DNA of 64,000 nt from Clostridia bacterium (GTDB lineage Bacteria; Bacillota; Clostridia; Oscillospirales; Acutalibacteraceae), in assembly GCA_017516445.1 (NCBI GenBank), contig JAFXCZ010000001.1, forward strand, positions 1 to 64,000, written 5' to 3'. Positions 1 to 8,838 of this stretch are shown in pieces. Below the pieces are notes generated by a model. That model worked only from the letters and a program-made list of their open reading frames with translations. It did no database searches and was not told the DNA's origin. Each line of letters starts with the position of its first letter. Positions within the stretch are counted from its first letter, which is position 1. Made by a program: the position numbers and the translations under genes.

Positions 1-53
1 GCCGTGTAAAAGAGCTTGCCGAAGGTGCCCGCGAGGGCGGCCTTAAGTTCTAA
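1..53 (+). CDS. rplR: 50S ribosomal protein L18, C-terminal end (partial)
   Basis: Only the last 16 codons lie in the window, in the frame starting at base 3, ending [13 protein letters not shown] and a TAA stop at 51-53. This tail matches the usual C-terminus of bacterial L18, the 5S-rRNA-binding protein of the large subunit. It sits directly before rpsE, the expected spc-operon order, and the rpsE ribosome binding site (TAAGGAGGAA) begins at its stop codon. Confidence 0.9.
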   Translation, partial: RVKELAEGAREGGLKF

Positions 54-68
54 TAAGGAGGAATACTT

Positions 69-572
69 TTGGCTACAAATATTGACGCATCAACATTAGA
101 TTTAAAAGAGCGTGTAGTTGCTATTAACCGTGTATCTAAGACCGTTAAGGGCGGACGTATTATGAAATTCTCCGCTTTGGTTGTTGTAGGTGACGGTAAC
201 GGTATCGTAGGCTTCGGTCTTGGTAAAGCAGGCGAAGTTCCGGACGCTATCCGTAAGGGCATTGAAGACGCTAAGAAAAACTTGATTAAAGTTTCATTAA
301 AGGGTACAACAATCCCCCACGAAGTTATCGGCGCATTTGGCGCAGGCCGCGTTCTTATGAAGCCCGCTGCTCCCGGTACCGGTGTTATCGCCGGCGGCGC
401 AGTTCGTGCGGTTGTTGAAATGGTAGGTATTACCGATATCCGTACAAAAGCTTTACGTTCAAATAATCCTTGCAACGTAGTGCGTGCTACCATTCAGGGT
501 CTTGCATCACTTCGCAGCGCTGAACAGGTCGCAAGTATCCGCGGCAAGTCAGTTAAGGAAATCGTAGGTTAA
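69..572 (+). CDS. rpsE: 30S ribosomal protein S5
   Basis: Encodes S5, a small-subunit protein at the mRNA entry region that takes part in decoding accuracy. The 167-residue product carries the N-terminal double-stranded-RNA-binding-like domain ([17 protein letters not shown], then [12 protein letters not shown]) and the C-terminal domain with [12 protein letters not shown] and GTGVIAGG, all typical of S5. The start is a TTG codon at 69, placed about seven bases after a strong AAGGAGGAA ribosome binding site; no better ATG exists nearby. It follows rplR by 15 bases and precedes rpmD by 14, so it is part of the spc operon. Confidence 0.98.
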   Translation: MATNIDASTLDLKERVVAINRVSKTVKGGRIMKFSALVVVGDGNGIVGFGLGKAGEVPDAIRKGIEDAKKNLIKVSLKGTTIPHEVIGAFGAGRVLMKPAAPGTGVIAGGAVRAVVEMVGITDIRTKALRSNNPCNVVRATIQGLASLRSAEQVASIRGKSVKEIVG

Positions 573-586
573 GGAGGAGCAGCGTT

Positions 587-787
587 ATGGCAACAAAGAA
601 GGCTGCTAGCCTTAAAGTAAAGCTCGTTAAGAGCACAATCGGTTCTAAAAAGGACCAAATCGCTACTGTTGAAGCTTTAGGCTTGCGTAAGCTCGGTGAC
701 GAATCAATCCAACCCGACAACGCATCTACCAGAGGCAAAATCAACAAGGTTTCTCACTTAGTTGAAGCAACAGAAGTTAAGGCGTAA
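587..787 (+). CDS. rpmD: 50S ribosomal protein L30
   Basis: Encodes L30, a small large-subunit protein. The 66-residue product has the family core [16 protein letters not shown] followed by [12 protein letters not shown] and a C-terminal [11 protein letters not shown] strand. It is a few residues longer than the usual bacterial L30 of about 60 because of short extensions at both ends. ATG start after a good AAGGAGGAG site. It lies between rpsE and rplO as in nearly all Firmicutes. A 69-bp gap with two hairpins separates it from rplO. Confidence 0.97.
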   Translation: MATKKAASLKVKLVKSTIGSKKDQIATVEALGLRKLGDESIQPDNASTRGKINKVSHLVEATEVKA

Positions 788-798
788 GTTCGCTATTA

Positions 799-832
799 TG
801 TCACTTTTTGTGACAATGCGGTTTCAATCCGC
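799..832 (+). promoter_or_regulatory. two small hairpins in the rpmD-rplO spacer
   Basis: A perfect 6-bp inverted repeat TGTCAC-TTTTT-GTGACA (799-815) is followed at once by GCGG-tttcaat-CCGC (818-832), just before the rplO ribosome binding site. These are visible in the sequence. They may be an operator-like palindrome, an RNA processing or attenuation structure, or no more than spacer. There is no U tract, so they do not look like a terminator. Confidence 0.4.
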
Positions 833-856
833 GAATTAAGCAAGGAGGTGCGAACA

Positions 857-1297
857 ATGAAAATGCATGAATTAGCTCCTGCGCTCGGCTCTACTAAAGA
901 GTCTAAGCGTATAGGTAGAGGTCACGGTTCAGGTCAGGGCAAAACTGCAGGTAAGGGCCACAAAGGTCAAAAAGCACGTGCAGGCCGTGGAATAAGAGCC
1001 GGCTTTGAAGGCGGTCAGATGCCTTTACAAAGACGTGTTCCGAAGCGTGGCTTCAATAATATTTTTGCTGAAGAATGGATTGCTATCAACCTTTCCGCTC
1101 TTGAAAAGTTCGAGGACGGTAGTGTTGTAGACGCTAATGCTTTAGCACAAAAAGGAATAATCAAAAAAGCAAACCTTCCCGTTAAGGTTTTGGCTAACGG
1201 TAAGCTTACTAAAAAGCTCACAGTTAAGCTCAACGCTTATTCCGCATCTGCTGCCCAGAAAATCGAGGCTTTAGGCGGAAAGGCTGAGGTGATTTAA
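857..1297 (+). CDS. rplO: 50S ribosomal protein L15
   Basis: Encodes L15, a late-assembling large-subunit protein. The 146-residue product has the typical glycine- and basic-rich N-terminus ([21 protein letters not shown], around residues 21-40) and the globular C-terminal domain with [16 protein letters not shown]. The ATG at 857 is chosen over an in-frame GTG at 848 because that GTG is itself part of the AAGGAGGTG ribosome binding site. The TAA stop overlaps the secY ATG by one base (TAATG), indicating translational coupling. Confidence 0.97.
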   Translation: MKMHELAPALGSTKESKRIGRGHGSGQGKTAGKGHKGQKARAGRGIRAGFEGGQMPLQRRVPKRGFNNIFAEEWIAINLSALEKFEDGSVVDANALAQKGIIKKANLPVKVLANGKLTKKLTVKLNAYSASAAQKIEALGGKAEVI

Positions 1298-2571
1298 TGT
1301 TACAGACATTAAAAAACGCTTGGGTAATCAAGGAAATCCGTAACAAGATTCTTTTCACCGTTATGATTCTTTTGATTTTCCGTGTAGGTTCGGTTATTCC
1401 CGTTCCTTTCGTTGATATCGCTGCTTTGAAGGCAGGCGGAAGTACTAATGACTTCTTTAGTTACCTCTCAATCCTCACAGGCGGCGGACTTGAGTACGGC
1501 GCAATCTTCGCATTGTCGGTTACCCCGTACATCAACTCTTCAATTATAGTTCAGCTTTTAACTGTTGTTTTCACAAAGCTTCAGGAATGGTCCAAGGAAG
1601 GCGAAGAGGGACAGAAAAAGCTGGCACAGCTTACCCGTTGGGTAACAGTCGGTTTGGCTTTAATCCAGGGTATTGCATTCTATATTTATCTTAAGAACAG
1701 CAATTTCTTAACCGTAAATGGTACAGGTGCTTATTGGTTTGCAGGTGCAGTTATTGTACTCACCCTTACAGCAGGCTCGACTCTTGTCATGTGGCTCGGT
1801 GAAAGAATTGACGAAAAGGGTGTTGGCAACGGTATCTCTATGATACTCTTTGCAGGTATCCTTTCCCGCGGTCCTCAGGCATTTGCATCGCTTTATATTA
1901 ATGCTGTTGAGTATAAAAGATGGCTTCCTGTTGTAGGTATCGTTTTAGTGTTCTTAGTAATTGTAATGTTCGTTGTATGGATGACTCATGCCGAGCGCAG
2001 AATTCCGATTCAGTACGCAAAGCGTGTTGTTGGTAACAAAATGTACGGCGGCCAGAACACCCATATTCCGATTAAGGTTAATATGTCAGGTGTTATGCCC
2101 ATCATTTTTGCATCGTCTATCTTGATGCTCCCGACAATGATTCTTTCATTTATGAAGGATACAACATCTACAATGCACAAGGTACTTTCACTTTTCAGTG
2201 TTCAGGGTACTTTCTACGCAATAGTTTATTTCTTACTCATTATCGGTTTTGCATACTTCTATGCAACAATCCAGTTTAATCCTGTAGAAATGGCTAACAA
2301 CTTGCGTAAAAACGGCGGCGCAGTTCCGGGTATCCGTCCGGGTCAGCCCACCTCAGATTTCATTTCTAAGATTTTATCAAGAATTACACTTTTAGGCGCA
2401 TTGTTCTTAAGTGTTATCGCAATCCTCCCGATTATTATCGGTAATGTAGGAAGCATCAACATTTCTGTTGGCGGTACTTCATTGCTCATTATGGTTGGTG
2501 TTGCGCTTGATACAGTACGCAGCCTTGAATCTCAGATGATGATGCGTCATTATAAGGGATTCCTTGATTAA
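1297..2571 (+). CDS. secY: preprotein translocase subunit SecY
   Basis: Encodes the channel subunit of the SecYEG protein translocon in the cytoplasmic membrane. The 424-residue product has about ten hydrophobic helices, the early VGSVIPVPFVD segment, a GLEYGAIFALSVTPYINSSI region that contributes to the pore and gate, and the cytoplasmic loop QYAKRVVGNKMYGGQ required for SecA and ribosome interaction. Length is normal for the family. The start codon overlaps the rplO stop and adk follows directly, the standard order rplO-secY-adk-map. Confidence 0.98.
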   Translation: MLQTLKNAWVIKEIRNKILFTVMILLIFRVGSVIPVPFVDIAALKAGGSTNDFFSYLSILTGGGLEYGAIFALSVTPYINSSIIVQLLTVVFTKLQEWSKEGEEGQKKLAQLTRWVTVGLALIQGIAFYIYLKNSNFLTVNGTGAYWFAGAVIVLTLTAGSTLVMWLGERIDEKGVGNGISMILFAGILSRGPQAFASLYINAVEYKRWLPVVGIVLVFLVIVMFVVWMTHAERRIPIQYAKRVVGNKMYGGQNTHIPIKVNMSGVMPIIFASSILMLPTMILSFMKDTTSTMHKVLSLFSVQGTFYAIVYFLLIIGFAYFYATIQFNPVEMANNLRKNGGAVPGIRPGQPTSDFISKILSRITLLGALFLSVIAILPIIIGNVGSINISVGGTSLLIMVGVALDTVRSLESQMMMRHYKGFLD

Positions 2572-2581
2572 GGTGAATGAA

Positions 2582-3220
2582 ATGAAACTCATCCTTTTAG
2601 GTGCCCCGGGTGCAGGCAAAGGCACCCAAGCGGAAATCATTTCCGAAAAATACAATATTCCAACCATTTCTACCGGCAACATTATCCGTGCTGCACTTAA
2701 AAACGGTACTGAAATGGGCTTGAAGGCAAAGTCCTTCATAGATGCAGGAAACTTGGTTCCCGATGATGTTGTAATCGGCATTATAAAGGAACGCTTAGCC
2801 GAGGATGACTGTAAAAACGGTTACATTCTCGACGGTTTCCCCCGCACTATTCCGCAGGCAGAGGCTTTAGACAATTTAGGCTTCGGTATCGATATGGCAC
2901 TTTCTATTGAGGTTGCCGATAGCGAAATCGTTAAGCGTATGTTGGGCAGACGCGTTTGTGAAAAGTGCGGTGCGAGTTACCACACCGAATACAAGAAGCC
3001 AGCTAAGGACGGCGTATGTAATTTCTGCCAAGGCGCGCTTGTAATCCGTAAGGATGATGAGCCCGAGACTGTTCTTAACAGACTCAATGTCTACCACGAA
3101 CAGACCGAGCCTTTAAAGGATTATTACAAAGCCTGCGGCAAGCTCTTGACGGTTGAAGGTCAGGATGAGGTTGAGGATACAACCCGTCTTGTACTCGAAG
3201 CATTGGAGAATAAACAATGA
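2582..3220 (+). CDS. adk: adenylate kinase (zinc-binding LID form)
   Basis: Catalyses ATP + AMP = 2 ADP in the cytoplasm. The 212-residue product begins MKLILLGAPGAGKGTQ, containing the P-loop at residues 7-15, followed by the AMP-binding segment STGNIIRAA and the DGFPRT motif. The LID carries four cysteines (CEKC and CNFC), the zinc-binding form common in Gram-positive bacteria. The ATG at 2582 is preferred over a TTG at 2564 inside the end of secY, because the AAGGTG site at 2570 fits it and the protein then starts at the conserved first strand. The stop overlaps the map start (ATGA). Confidence 0.97.
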   Translation: MKLILLGAPGAGKGTQAEIISEKYNIPTISTGNIIRAALKNGTEMGLKAKSFIDAGNLVPDDVVIGIIKERLAEDDCKNGYILDGFPRTIPQAEALDNLGFGIDMALSIEVADSEIVKRMLGRRVCEKCGASYHTEYKKPAKDGVCNFCQGALVIRKDDEPETVLNRLNVYHEQTEPLKDYYKACGKLLTVEGQDEVEDTTRLVLEALENKQ

Positions 3221-3966
3221 TAGTGCTCAAGACAAGCCGAGAACTCGGCATAATGAAAGAGGCCTGCTCTATAGCGGCCGGAGCACTGCAGACAGTAGGC
3301 AATGCGGTTGAGGCAGGTATCACTACAGGCGAGCTTGACGCTCTGGCTGAAAAGTATATCCGTTCTCGCGGAGGAGAGCCTAATTTCAAAAATTATAACG
3401 GCTTTCCTGCTACCGCTTGTATATCTATTAACAACGAGGTTATTCACGGCATTCCGTCGAAATCGCGTAAAATTTGCGCCGGCGACATTGTCAGTGTCGA
3501 TTTAGGTGCAAAATTTGGGGGATATCACGGTGATAATGCTGCCACTTTTGCTTGCGGTGAAGTTTCCGCCGAAGCAAAGCGGCTGATGGACGTGACACGC
3601 GATGCTTTATATGAAGGCATAAATGCGGCTCGCGCAGGCAGCAGAATTGGTGATATCGGAAATGCGGTACAGCGGACTGTTGAGGCGGCAGGGTTTTCGG
3701 TTGTGCGGCAGTATGTCGGACACGGAATAGGAACTCAGCTGCACGAAGCACCCGAAGTTCCAAACTTTGGAACCAAGGGACGTGGAATCCGCCTTTTGCC
3801 CGGAATGACATTAGCAATCGAGCCGATGGTAAATATCGGCAGCTATGATGTTAAGGTCTTATCGGACGGATGGACAGTTGAAACTAAGGACGGTTCATTA
3901 TCGGCTCACTTTGAGCATACAGTTGTCATCACGCCAGACGGACCGAAAATTATGACAATAGTTTGA
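3217..3966 (+). CDS. map: methionine aminopeptidase, type I
   Basis: Removes the initiator methionine from nascent proteins. The 249-residue product has the pita-bread fold landmarks: His in EVIHGIPS, the two metal-binding aspartates in SVDLGAKFGGYHGDNAA, His in GHGIGTQLHEAP, and the two glutamates in AIEPM and FEHTVV. All five metal ligands and the catalytic His are present. There is no N-terminal zinc-finger extension, so it is the short type Ia enzyme. Its ATG overlaps the adk stop by four bases, and it is followed by a small KOW protein and infA, an order typical of Clostridia. Confidence 0.97.
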   Translation: MIVLKTSRELGIMKEACSIAAGALQTVGNAVEAGITTGELDALAEKYIRSRGGEPNFKNYNGFPATACISINNEVIHGIPSKSRKICAGDIVSVDLGAKFGGYHGDNAATFACGEVSAEAKRLMDVTRDALYEGINAARAGSRIGDIGNAVQRTVEAAGFSVVRQYVGHGIGTQLHEAPEVPNFGTKGRGIRLLPGMTLAIEPMVNIGSYDVKVLSDGWTVETKDGSLSAHFEHTVVITPDGPKIMTIV

Positions 3967-3975
3967 GGTTTGGGT

Positions 3976-4230
3976 ATGATAGGAAAAATTGTATGTTCCA
4001 AAGCTGGACGGGATAAAGGCTACTTTATGGTGGTTGTAAAAAATGAAGATGATTTTGTTTTTGTTTGCGACGGCAAGGAGCGTCCGCTCGAACGTCCAAA
4101 GAAAAAGAACATAAAGCATCTGCAGTTTACAAATACCGTTCTGAGTGAAGACAGTTTTAAAACAAATAAACATTTAAAAAAGGCACTTGCAGTGTATAAA
4201 AGTACTGCAACATTTAAGGAGGAACCGTAA
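3976..4230 (+). CDS. KOW-domain RNA-binding protein (L14e/L6e/L27e-like)
   Basis: A basic protein of 84 residues starting [20 protein letters not shown]. This is the KOW-type beta-barrel seen in a small family of Clostridial proteins annotated as KOW-domain RNA-binding or L14e/L6e/L27e-like. The C-terminal half is lysine-rich ([10 protein letters not shown]). It lies between map and infA and its stop overlaps the infA start (TAATG), so it is co-translated with the translation machinery; a ribosome-associated role is an inference. The ATG at 3976 after a GAGG site is favoured over the TTG at 3970. Confidence 0.85.
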   Translation: MIGKIVCSKAGRDKGYFMVVVKNEDDFVFVCDGKERPLERPKKKNIKHLQFTNTVLSEDSFKTNKHLKKALAVYKSTATFKEEP

Positions 4231-4448
4231 TGTCTAAACAAGACATGATAGAGCTTGAAGGCACCGTTGTTGAAGCAATGCCTAACGCAATTTTTAAAGT
4301 AGAAATCCAAGGCGGACATCAGATTTTAGCCCACATTTCAGGCAAACTTCGTATGAACTTCATTAGAATTTTGCCCGGTGATAAGGTAACAGTTGAGATG
4401 TCCCCGTATGACCTGTCTAAAGGACGCATTACTTGGCGTTCAAAATAA
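4230..4448 (+). CDS. infA: translation initiation factor IF-1
   Basis: Encodes IF-1, which binds the 30S A site during initiation. The 72-residue product is a single OB fold with the family signatures [39 protein letters not shown] and a C-terminal [12 protein letters not shown]. Length is exactly typical. A strong AAGGAGG ribosome binding site lies in the end of the KOW gene, and the start overlaps that gene's stop. rpmJ follows after 30 bases. Confidence 0.98.
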   Translation: MSKQDMIELEGTVVEAMPNAIFKVEIQGGHQILAHISGKLRMNFIRILPGDKVTVEMSPYDLSKGRITWRSK

Positions 4449-4478
4449 CAGTCGAAATTTGAAGGAGGTATAATCCAA

Positions 4479-4592
4479 ATGAAAGTCAGACCTTCTGTTA
4501 AAAAGATTTGCGAAAAATGCAAAATTATTAAGCGCAAAGGCAAGATTATGGTAATTTGCGAAAACCCCAAGCACAAACAGCGTCAGGGTTAA
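4479..4592 (+). CDS. rpmJ: 50S ribosomal protein L36 (zinc-binding form)
   Basis: A 37-codon gene. The product starts [20 protein letters not shown] and ends NPKHKQRQG, with the C-x2-C, C and H ligands of the zinc-ribbon form of L36. It is preceded by a strong GAAGGAGGT ribosome binding site and sits between infA and rpsM, its normal place in the alpha operon. Zinc forms of L36 are often replaced by a Cys-free paralogue under zinc starvation in other bacteria; no such paralogue is visible in this window. Confidence 0.96.
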   Translation: MKVRPSVKKICEKCKIIKRKGKIMVICENPKHKQRQG

Positions 4593-4628
4593 TTTTGCGT
4601 GAGAGATTAAATGGAGGTGCTTTGATAA

Positions 4629-4997
4629 ATGGCACGTATTGCTGGTGTTGACCTTCCGAATAATAAGCGTGTTGAAATAGGACTCACTTATATTTTCGGT
4701 ATCGGTCTTACTACATCTAAAAAAATCCTTGCTGACACAGGCATTGACCCTGATGTTAGATGTAAGGACTTAACTGAAGATGATATTTCAAAATTGCGTG
4801 AATATATCGACCACAACCTTCAAGTAGAAGGTGACCGTCGTCGTGCTATCGCATTTGATATCAAAAGACTTATCGAAATTGGTAGCTACCGTGGTTTGCG
4901 TCATCGCAAGGGCTTACCTGTAAGAGGTCAGCGCTCTAAGACTAACGCTCGTACACGTAAGGGTCCCAAGAAGACCATCGCTAACAAGAAGAAATAA
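4629..4997 (+). CDS. rpsM: 30S ribosomal protein S13
   Basis: Encodes S13, in the head of the small subunit, contacting the P-site tRNA and S19. The 122-residue product shows the N-terminal [26 protein letters not shown], a helix-two-turn-helix region, and the basic C-terminal tail [19 protein letters not shown] that reaches the tRNA. ATG start after GGAGGTG. It begins the classic rpsM-rpsK-rpsD-rpoA-rplQ group. Confidence 0.98.
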   Translation: MARIAGVDLPNNKRVEIGLTYIFGIGLTTSKKILADTGIDPDVRCKDLTEDDISKLREYIDHNLQVEGDRRRAIAFDIKRLIEIGSYRGLRHRKGLPVRGQRSKTNARTRKGPKKTIANKKK

Positions 4998-5013
4998 GTA
5001 GGAGGAGAATTAA

Positions 5014-5412
5014 ATGGCTACTGCTAAAAAGACGACCGCTACACGTCGTCGTCGCGAAAAGAAAAATATTGAACGTGGTGCCGCTCATATTCAGTCTACC
5101 TTCAACAATACAATCGTAACCATCACCGATACACAGGGCAACGCTCTTTCATGGGCTTCTGCTGGTGAATTAGGTTTCCGCGGTTCGAGAAAGTCTACTC
5201 CTTTCGCAGCACAGTCTGCTGCTGAAACTGCAGCTAAGGCTGCTATGGAGCACGGCCTTAAGACCGTTGAAGTATATGTTAAGGGTCCAGGTGCTGGACG
5301 TGAAGCTGCTATCCGCGCATTGCAGACAGCAGGTCTCGAGGTAAGTATGATTAAAGACGTTACCCCGATTCCACACAATGGTTGCCGTCCTCCCAAGAGA
5401 AGACGCGTTTAA
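5014..5412 (+). CDS. rpsK: 30S ribosomal protein S11
   Basis: Encodes S11, on the small-subunit platform near the Shine-Dalgarno helix. The 132-residue product has the family signatures [32 protein letters not shown] and the C-terminal [18 protein letters not shown]. The N-terminus is basic ([12 protein letters not shown]). ATG start after TAGGAGGAG. It follows rpsM by 16 bases. Confidence 0.98.
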   Translation: MATAKKTTATRRRREKKNIERGAAHIQSTFNNTIVTITDTQGNALSWASAGELGFRGSRKSTPFAAQSAAETAAKAAMEHGLKTVEVYVKGPGAGREAAIRALQTAGLEVSMIKDVTPIPHNGCRPPKRRRV

Positions 5413-5462
5413 TCAAAAACTTTACGGCAGTTTTTACTGCAGAAATTATGGAGGTGTAATAG

Positions 5463-6089
5463 ATGGCAAGATATACCGGTGCAGTTTGCAGACTTTGCCG
5501 CCGCGAAGGCAAGAAATTATTCTTAAAGGGCGAGCGCTGCTATTCTGAAAAATGTTCGGTTGGTATCAGAGCTTATGCTCCCGGTCAGCACGGACAAGGT
5601 AGAAAGAAGTCATCTGAATACGGCTTGCAGCTTCGCGCTAAGCAAACCGCAAGACGTTTTTATGGCGTTCAGGAAAATCAATTCCATCACTATTTCGAGA
5701 TTGCTGAAAGAAAACAGGGTATCACAGGTGATAACCTTTTAAGAATTCTTGAAAGCCGTCTTGATAACGTAGTATACAGAGTAGGTTTCGCCTCATCCCG
5801 TGCAGAAGCTAGACAGCTTGTTGGCCACGGTCACTTTGAAGTTAACGGAAGCCGTGTTGACATTGCTTCTTATCTTCTTAAGGCTGGCGACGTTGTAACA
5901 GTTTGCGAAAAGAGCCGCGGCAGCGAAAAGTTCAAGGCTATCATTGAAGCAAACGGTGCAAGACCTGTTCCGCAGTGGATTGATGTTAACCGTGACCAAC
6001 TCAGTGCAAAGGTTGTGGCTCTCCCCAATAGAGACCAAATTGATGCACCTGTTGAGGAACAACTCATTGTCGAATTCTATTCAAAATAA
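5463..6089 (+). CDS. rpsD: 30S ribosomal protein S4 (Cys-containing form)
   Basis: Encodes S4, a primary 16S-rRNA-binding assembly protein. The 208-residue product has an N-terminal domain with four cysteines (C-x2-C near residue 9 and C-x4-C near residue 26), which indicates the zinc-binding form, followed by the S4 RNA-binding domain ([33 protein letters not shown]). In other bacteria S4 represses its own operon, and the spacers either side here (51 and 79 bp) are long enough for leader structures. ATG start after GGAGGTG. Confidence 0.98.
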   Translation: MARYTGAVCRLCRREGKKLFLKGERCYSEKCSVGIRAYAPGQHGQGRKKSSEYGLQLRAKQTARRFYGVQENQFHHYFEIAERKQGITGDNLLRILESRLDNVVYRVGFASSRAEARQLVGHGHFEVNGSRVDIASYLLKAGDVVTVCEKSRGSEKFKAIIEANGARPVPQWIDVNRDQLSAKVVALPNRDQIDAPVEEQLIVEFYSK

Positions 6090-6168
6090 TAATTAGAATT
6101 CTCATAACGCTTTCCGTACAAAGCGATGTGAAACTAAAAATTACTGTACGGAGAAACGGAGCTTTTAA

Positions 6169-7119
6169 ATGATAGAAATTGAAAAGCCCAGAATTGATAT
6201 CGTTGAATTGACTTCTGACGGAAAATACGGTAAATTCGTTATGGAACCGTTAGAGCGCGGTTATGCTACAACCCTCGGTAACAGTATGAGAAGAGTTCTC
6301 CTCTCAATCCTTCCGGGTGTTGCTGTAACAGGCGTTAAGATTGACGGTGTTGTGCATGAATTTTCTACAATCCCCGGTGTTAAAGAGGATGTTACTGAAA
6401 TCATCCTTAACATTAAGGGTCTTATTGCAAAGCTTCATGCTGATACTGCTAAGAAGATTTATATTGAAGCTCAGGGTCCCTGTGTGGTTACCGCTGCTTC
6501 AATCAAGGCTGATTCAGAGGTAGAAATTCTAAATCCAGATATGCATATTGCGACACTTGGCGAAGACGCTAAGCTCAATATGGAAATGACTCTTGACAGA
6601 GGCAGAGGCTATGTTTCGGCTGACCAGAATAAGAGCAACCAGAATGTAGTTGATATGATTCCCGTTGACTCTATTTATACACCTGTGCTTAAGGCAAACT
6701 TCGGTGTTGATAATACCCGTGTTGGTAATGTTACCGATAAGGGCAAGCTCACTTTAGAGGTTTGGACCGACGGCTCGCTTCGCGCTGATGAAGCTGTTTC
6801 TATGTCTGCTAAGGTTTTAATGGAGCATCTTGAGTTGTTCTTAGACCTCGCAGAAGGCGTAAGCGAAACTGAAAGCATTATGGCTGATAAGAAGGTTAAC
6901 GAGAAGGAAAAAGTTCTTGATTTAACTATCGATGAGCTTGATTTATCTGTTCGTAGCTTCAACTGCTTGAAGCGCGCAGGTATTAATACGGTTGAAGACC
7001 TTATCTACAAGACCGAAGAGGAAATGATGAAGGTAAGAAACTTGGGCCGTAAGTCCTTGGAAGAAGTTATCGCTAAATTGAATTCATTTGGCTTTACACT
7101 TAAAAAGGAAGAAGATTAA
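6169..7119 (+). CDS. rpoA: DNA-directed RNA polymerase subunit alpha
   Basis: Encodes the alpha subunit that dimerises to nucleate RNA polymerase assembly. Of 316 residues, about 1-230 form the assembly domain ([20 protein letters not shown] and the conserved [21 protein letters not shown]). About 245-316 form the C-terminal DNA- and activator-binding domain ([21 protein letters not shown] and [11 protein letters not shown]). ATG start after an ACGGAGAAACGGAG region. It is preceded by a 79-bp spacer containing a small hairpin (CGCTTT-ccgtac-AAAGCG). Confidence 0.98.
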   Translation: MIEIEKPRIDIVELTSDGKYGKFVMEPLERGYATTLGNSMRRVLLSILPGVAVTGVKIDGVVHEFSTIPGVKEDVTEIILNIKGLIAKLHADTAKKIYIEAQGPCVVTAASIKADSEVEILNPDMHIATLGEDAKLNMEMTLDRGRGYVSADQNKSNQNVVDMIPVDSIYTPVLKANFGVDNTRVGNVTDKGKLTLEVWTDGSLRADEAVSMSAKVLMEHLELFLDLAEGVSETESIMADKKVNEKEKVLDLTIDELDLSVRSFNCLKRAGINTVEDLIYKTEEEMMKVRNLGRKSLEEVIAKLNSFGFTLKKEED

Positions 7120-7176
7120 TAATAACTGTCAAAAATAGTTTGTTTTGACAAATCCACTTTTAAGGAGTGAATAGAA

Positions 7177-7518
7177 ATGCCAGGTACCCGTAAACTCGGA
7201 AGAACCAGCGACCATAGAACTGCTATGCTTCGCGCAATGGTAACCTTTTTGTTTGAAAACGGCAAAATTGAAACTACCGTAACTCGCGCTAAGGAAGTAA
7301 GAGCTATGGCAGAGAAATATATTACACTCGCTAAAGAAGATACACTTCACAACAAGCGTCAGGCTTTTGCATTCATTACTAAGGAAGACGTTGTTCGCAA
7401 ATTGTTCAACGAAATCGCTCCTAAGTATAAGGATGTTAACGGCGGTTACTGCAGAATCGTTAAGACTGCTCCCCGTCGCGGCGACGCTGCTGAAATGGCG
7501 ATTATTGAGTTAATCTAA
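7177..7518 (+). CDS. rplQ: 50S ribosomal protein L17
   Basis: Encodes L17, near the peptide exit tunnel. The 113-residue product has [21 protein letters not shown], the [20 protein letters not shown] segment and the C-terminal [20 protein letters not shown] that define the family. ATG start after AAGGAGTG. It is the last gene of the ribosomal operon and is followed by a strong terminator 88 bases downstream. Confidence 0.98.
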   Translation: MPGTRKLGRTSDHRTAMLRAMVTFLFENGKIETTVTRAKEVRAMAEKYITLAKEDTLHNKRQAFAFITKEDVVRKLFNEIAPKYKDVNGGYCRIVKTAPRRGDAAEMAIIELI

Positions 7519-7549
7519 TTTCTCTGATTTTAGTGCTCACATTGTCAAT

Positions 7550-7636
7550 GACAGGCAGAAGACCTGTCAAGGCGCCGATGATGTGTGTACTAAAACACAA
7601 CAAATTAAGACCACCGATTTTTCGGTGGTCTTTTTT
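7550..7636 (+). terminator. Rho-independent terminator of the ribosomal operon
   Basis: The main hairpin is AAGACCACCGA-tttt-TCGGTGGTCTT (7607-7630) followed by six T residues. A smaller upstream inverted repeat GACAGG/CCTGTC lies at 7550-7568. Together they close the spc/alpha operon after rplQ. Confidence 0.93.
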
Positions 7637-7842
7637 GATGTAAAGATAAGAGAAAATAAAAAGATAGATAATAAATAATAGATAAGAGATAATAAGGGTC
7701 GATGGCGCAAGACATAGCTATCGACGTTGAATAGTTGGGTAAAAGGCGAAAGGGGATATCTATCTATTTTGAATAGTTGAGCCCTTGACCCAACTGTTTA
7801 ATATGGATTGATATAAAGTATATGGAGAAATTGTTGACCTCT
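7637..7842. other. intergenic stretch with nested repeats, no gene seen
   Basis: This spacer between the ribosomal terminator and the LysR gene has no plausible ORF. It begins with A/G-rich low-complexity sequence (repeated GATAAGAGA and GATAGATAATAA). It then holds an inverted repeat GTCGAT...ATCGAC (about 7699-7723), a direct repeat TTGAATAGTTG seen twice about 42 bp apart, and a longer-range complementarity AGTTGGGT/ACCCAACT. It may be a decayed mobile or intergenic repeat. Confidence 0.5.
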
Positions 7843-8727
7843 TTAGTTTTTTGTATTCTTATAGTTTTTATAGCAAAAATCAAAAATTTCCTTTTTAACT
7901 GAGCCGAAGGTTTTGTTTTTGTGGAAAATCAGATATGAATTTCGGGTGAATTCATAGTCAGTTACAGTTATTTTACGAAGTCCGCCGTTATTCAACTGTC
8001 GGGTGAGAAGTGCTTCGGGCATAATGGTAACACCAAGATTTTGCACCGCGGCAGAAATTAATGCCTGGTTACTTATTGATTCCATAATAGGTGTTACAAT
8101 AAGGTTTTCAAGTGCGAAAATATGGTCTAAAAATTCGCGTGACACACTTTCATCCTCACGTAGCAGCAAATCATATTTGCAAAGCTCTCTAAGCGTTACG
8201 TTATCGGGCATAGGGTACTTTTTGCCGCAAACAGCAATAAGTGTGTTGCAGTCTACCAGCTTTGATTTTATGTTCGGGTCAGAGGGTCTTCCCTGTATAA
8301 ATGCAAAGTCAAGCGTGCCGCCTAAAATTTTACTTTCAATTACGCTTGTCTGGTTAATGGAAATCTGAAAATCGATATCGTCAAAATTTTCTTTTAATTT
8401 TCTAAGTAACCAAGGCAGCTTTTGCTTACCTATAGTAAGCGAAGAACCTATTTTCAAAAGCGGCTTTTTTGAAGAATTGTTTGCTTGTTCCTCAAATTCG
8501 TCAAAAGACGAAACCACCTCTTGCGCTTTTATAAGTAGATTTTTGCCCTCTTCAGTTAAGAATAGCCGTTTATTTATGCGGTCGAACAATTTTACATTAT
8601 AGTTTTTCTCAATTTCGGAAATAGTATTACTAACAGCGGGTTGAGCAATAAATAGCTCTTCGGCGGCTTTGGTCATATTACCGTGCTTACAAACACATAT
8701 AAAAACCTTTAAATGTCGTATCGTCAT
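7843..8727 (-). CDS. LysR-family transcriptional regulator
   Basis: A 294-residue one-component regulator. Residues 1-60 form the winged helix-turn-helix (MTIRHLKVFICVCKHGNMTKAAEELFIAQPAVSNTISEIEK, shown as two adjoining stretches MTIRHLKVFICVCKHGNMT and KAAEELFIAQPAVSNTISE). The rest is a periplasmic-binding-protein-like effector domain with KIGSSLTIGKQKLPWLL and GTLDFAFIQGR. It is divergently transcribed from a sodium/phosphate symporter gene 111 bp away, so the natural hypothesis is control of that gene and of itself; the effector is unknown. The A+T-rich shared spacer contains dyads of the LysR-box type, such as ATAATATTAT. Confidence 0.9.
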   Translation of the reverse strand: MTIRHLKVFICVCKHGNMTKAAEELFIAQPAVSNTISEIEKNYNVKLFDRINKRLFLTEEGKNLLIKAQEVVSSFDEFEEQANNSSKKPLLKIGSSLTIGKQKLPWLLRKLKENFDDIDFQISINQTSVIESKILGGTLDFAFIQGRPSDPNIKSKLVDCNTLIAVCGKKYPMPDNVTLRELCKYDLLLREDESVSREFLDHIFALENLIVTPIMESISNQALISAAVQNLGVTIMPEALLTRQLNNGGLRKITVTDYEFTRNSYLIFHKNKTFGSVKKEIFDFCYKNYKNTKN

Positions 8728-8776
8728 AGTTACCTCTTATAATGATTTGGTTATGATTATGATAATATTATACTAT

Positions 8777-8805
8777 TTTACTTATGTACTGTCAATGGGT
8801 ATAAT
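8777..8805 (+). promoter_or_regulatory. candidate sigma-A promoter of the Na/Pi symporter gene
   Basis: TTTACT and TATAAT are separated by 17 bp, 33 bp upstream of the symporter start. The spacer shared with the divergent lysR gene also holds ATAATATTAT-like dyads just upstream, a plausible regulator site. Confidence 0.55.
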
Positions 8806-8838
8806 GTGTATGTAAATTAAAAAAGGAGAAAAAAGGAA

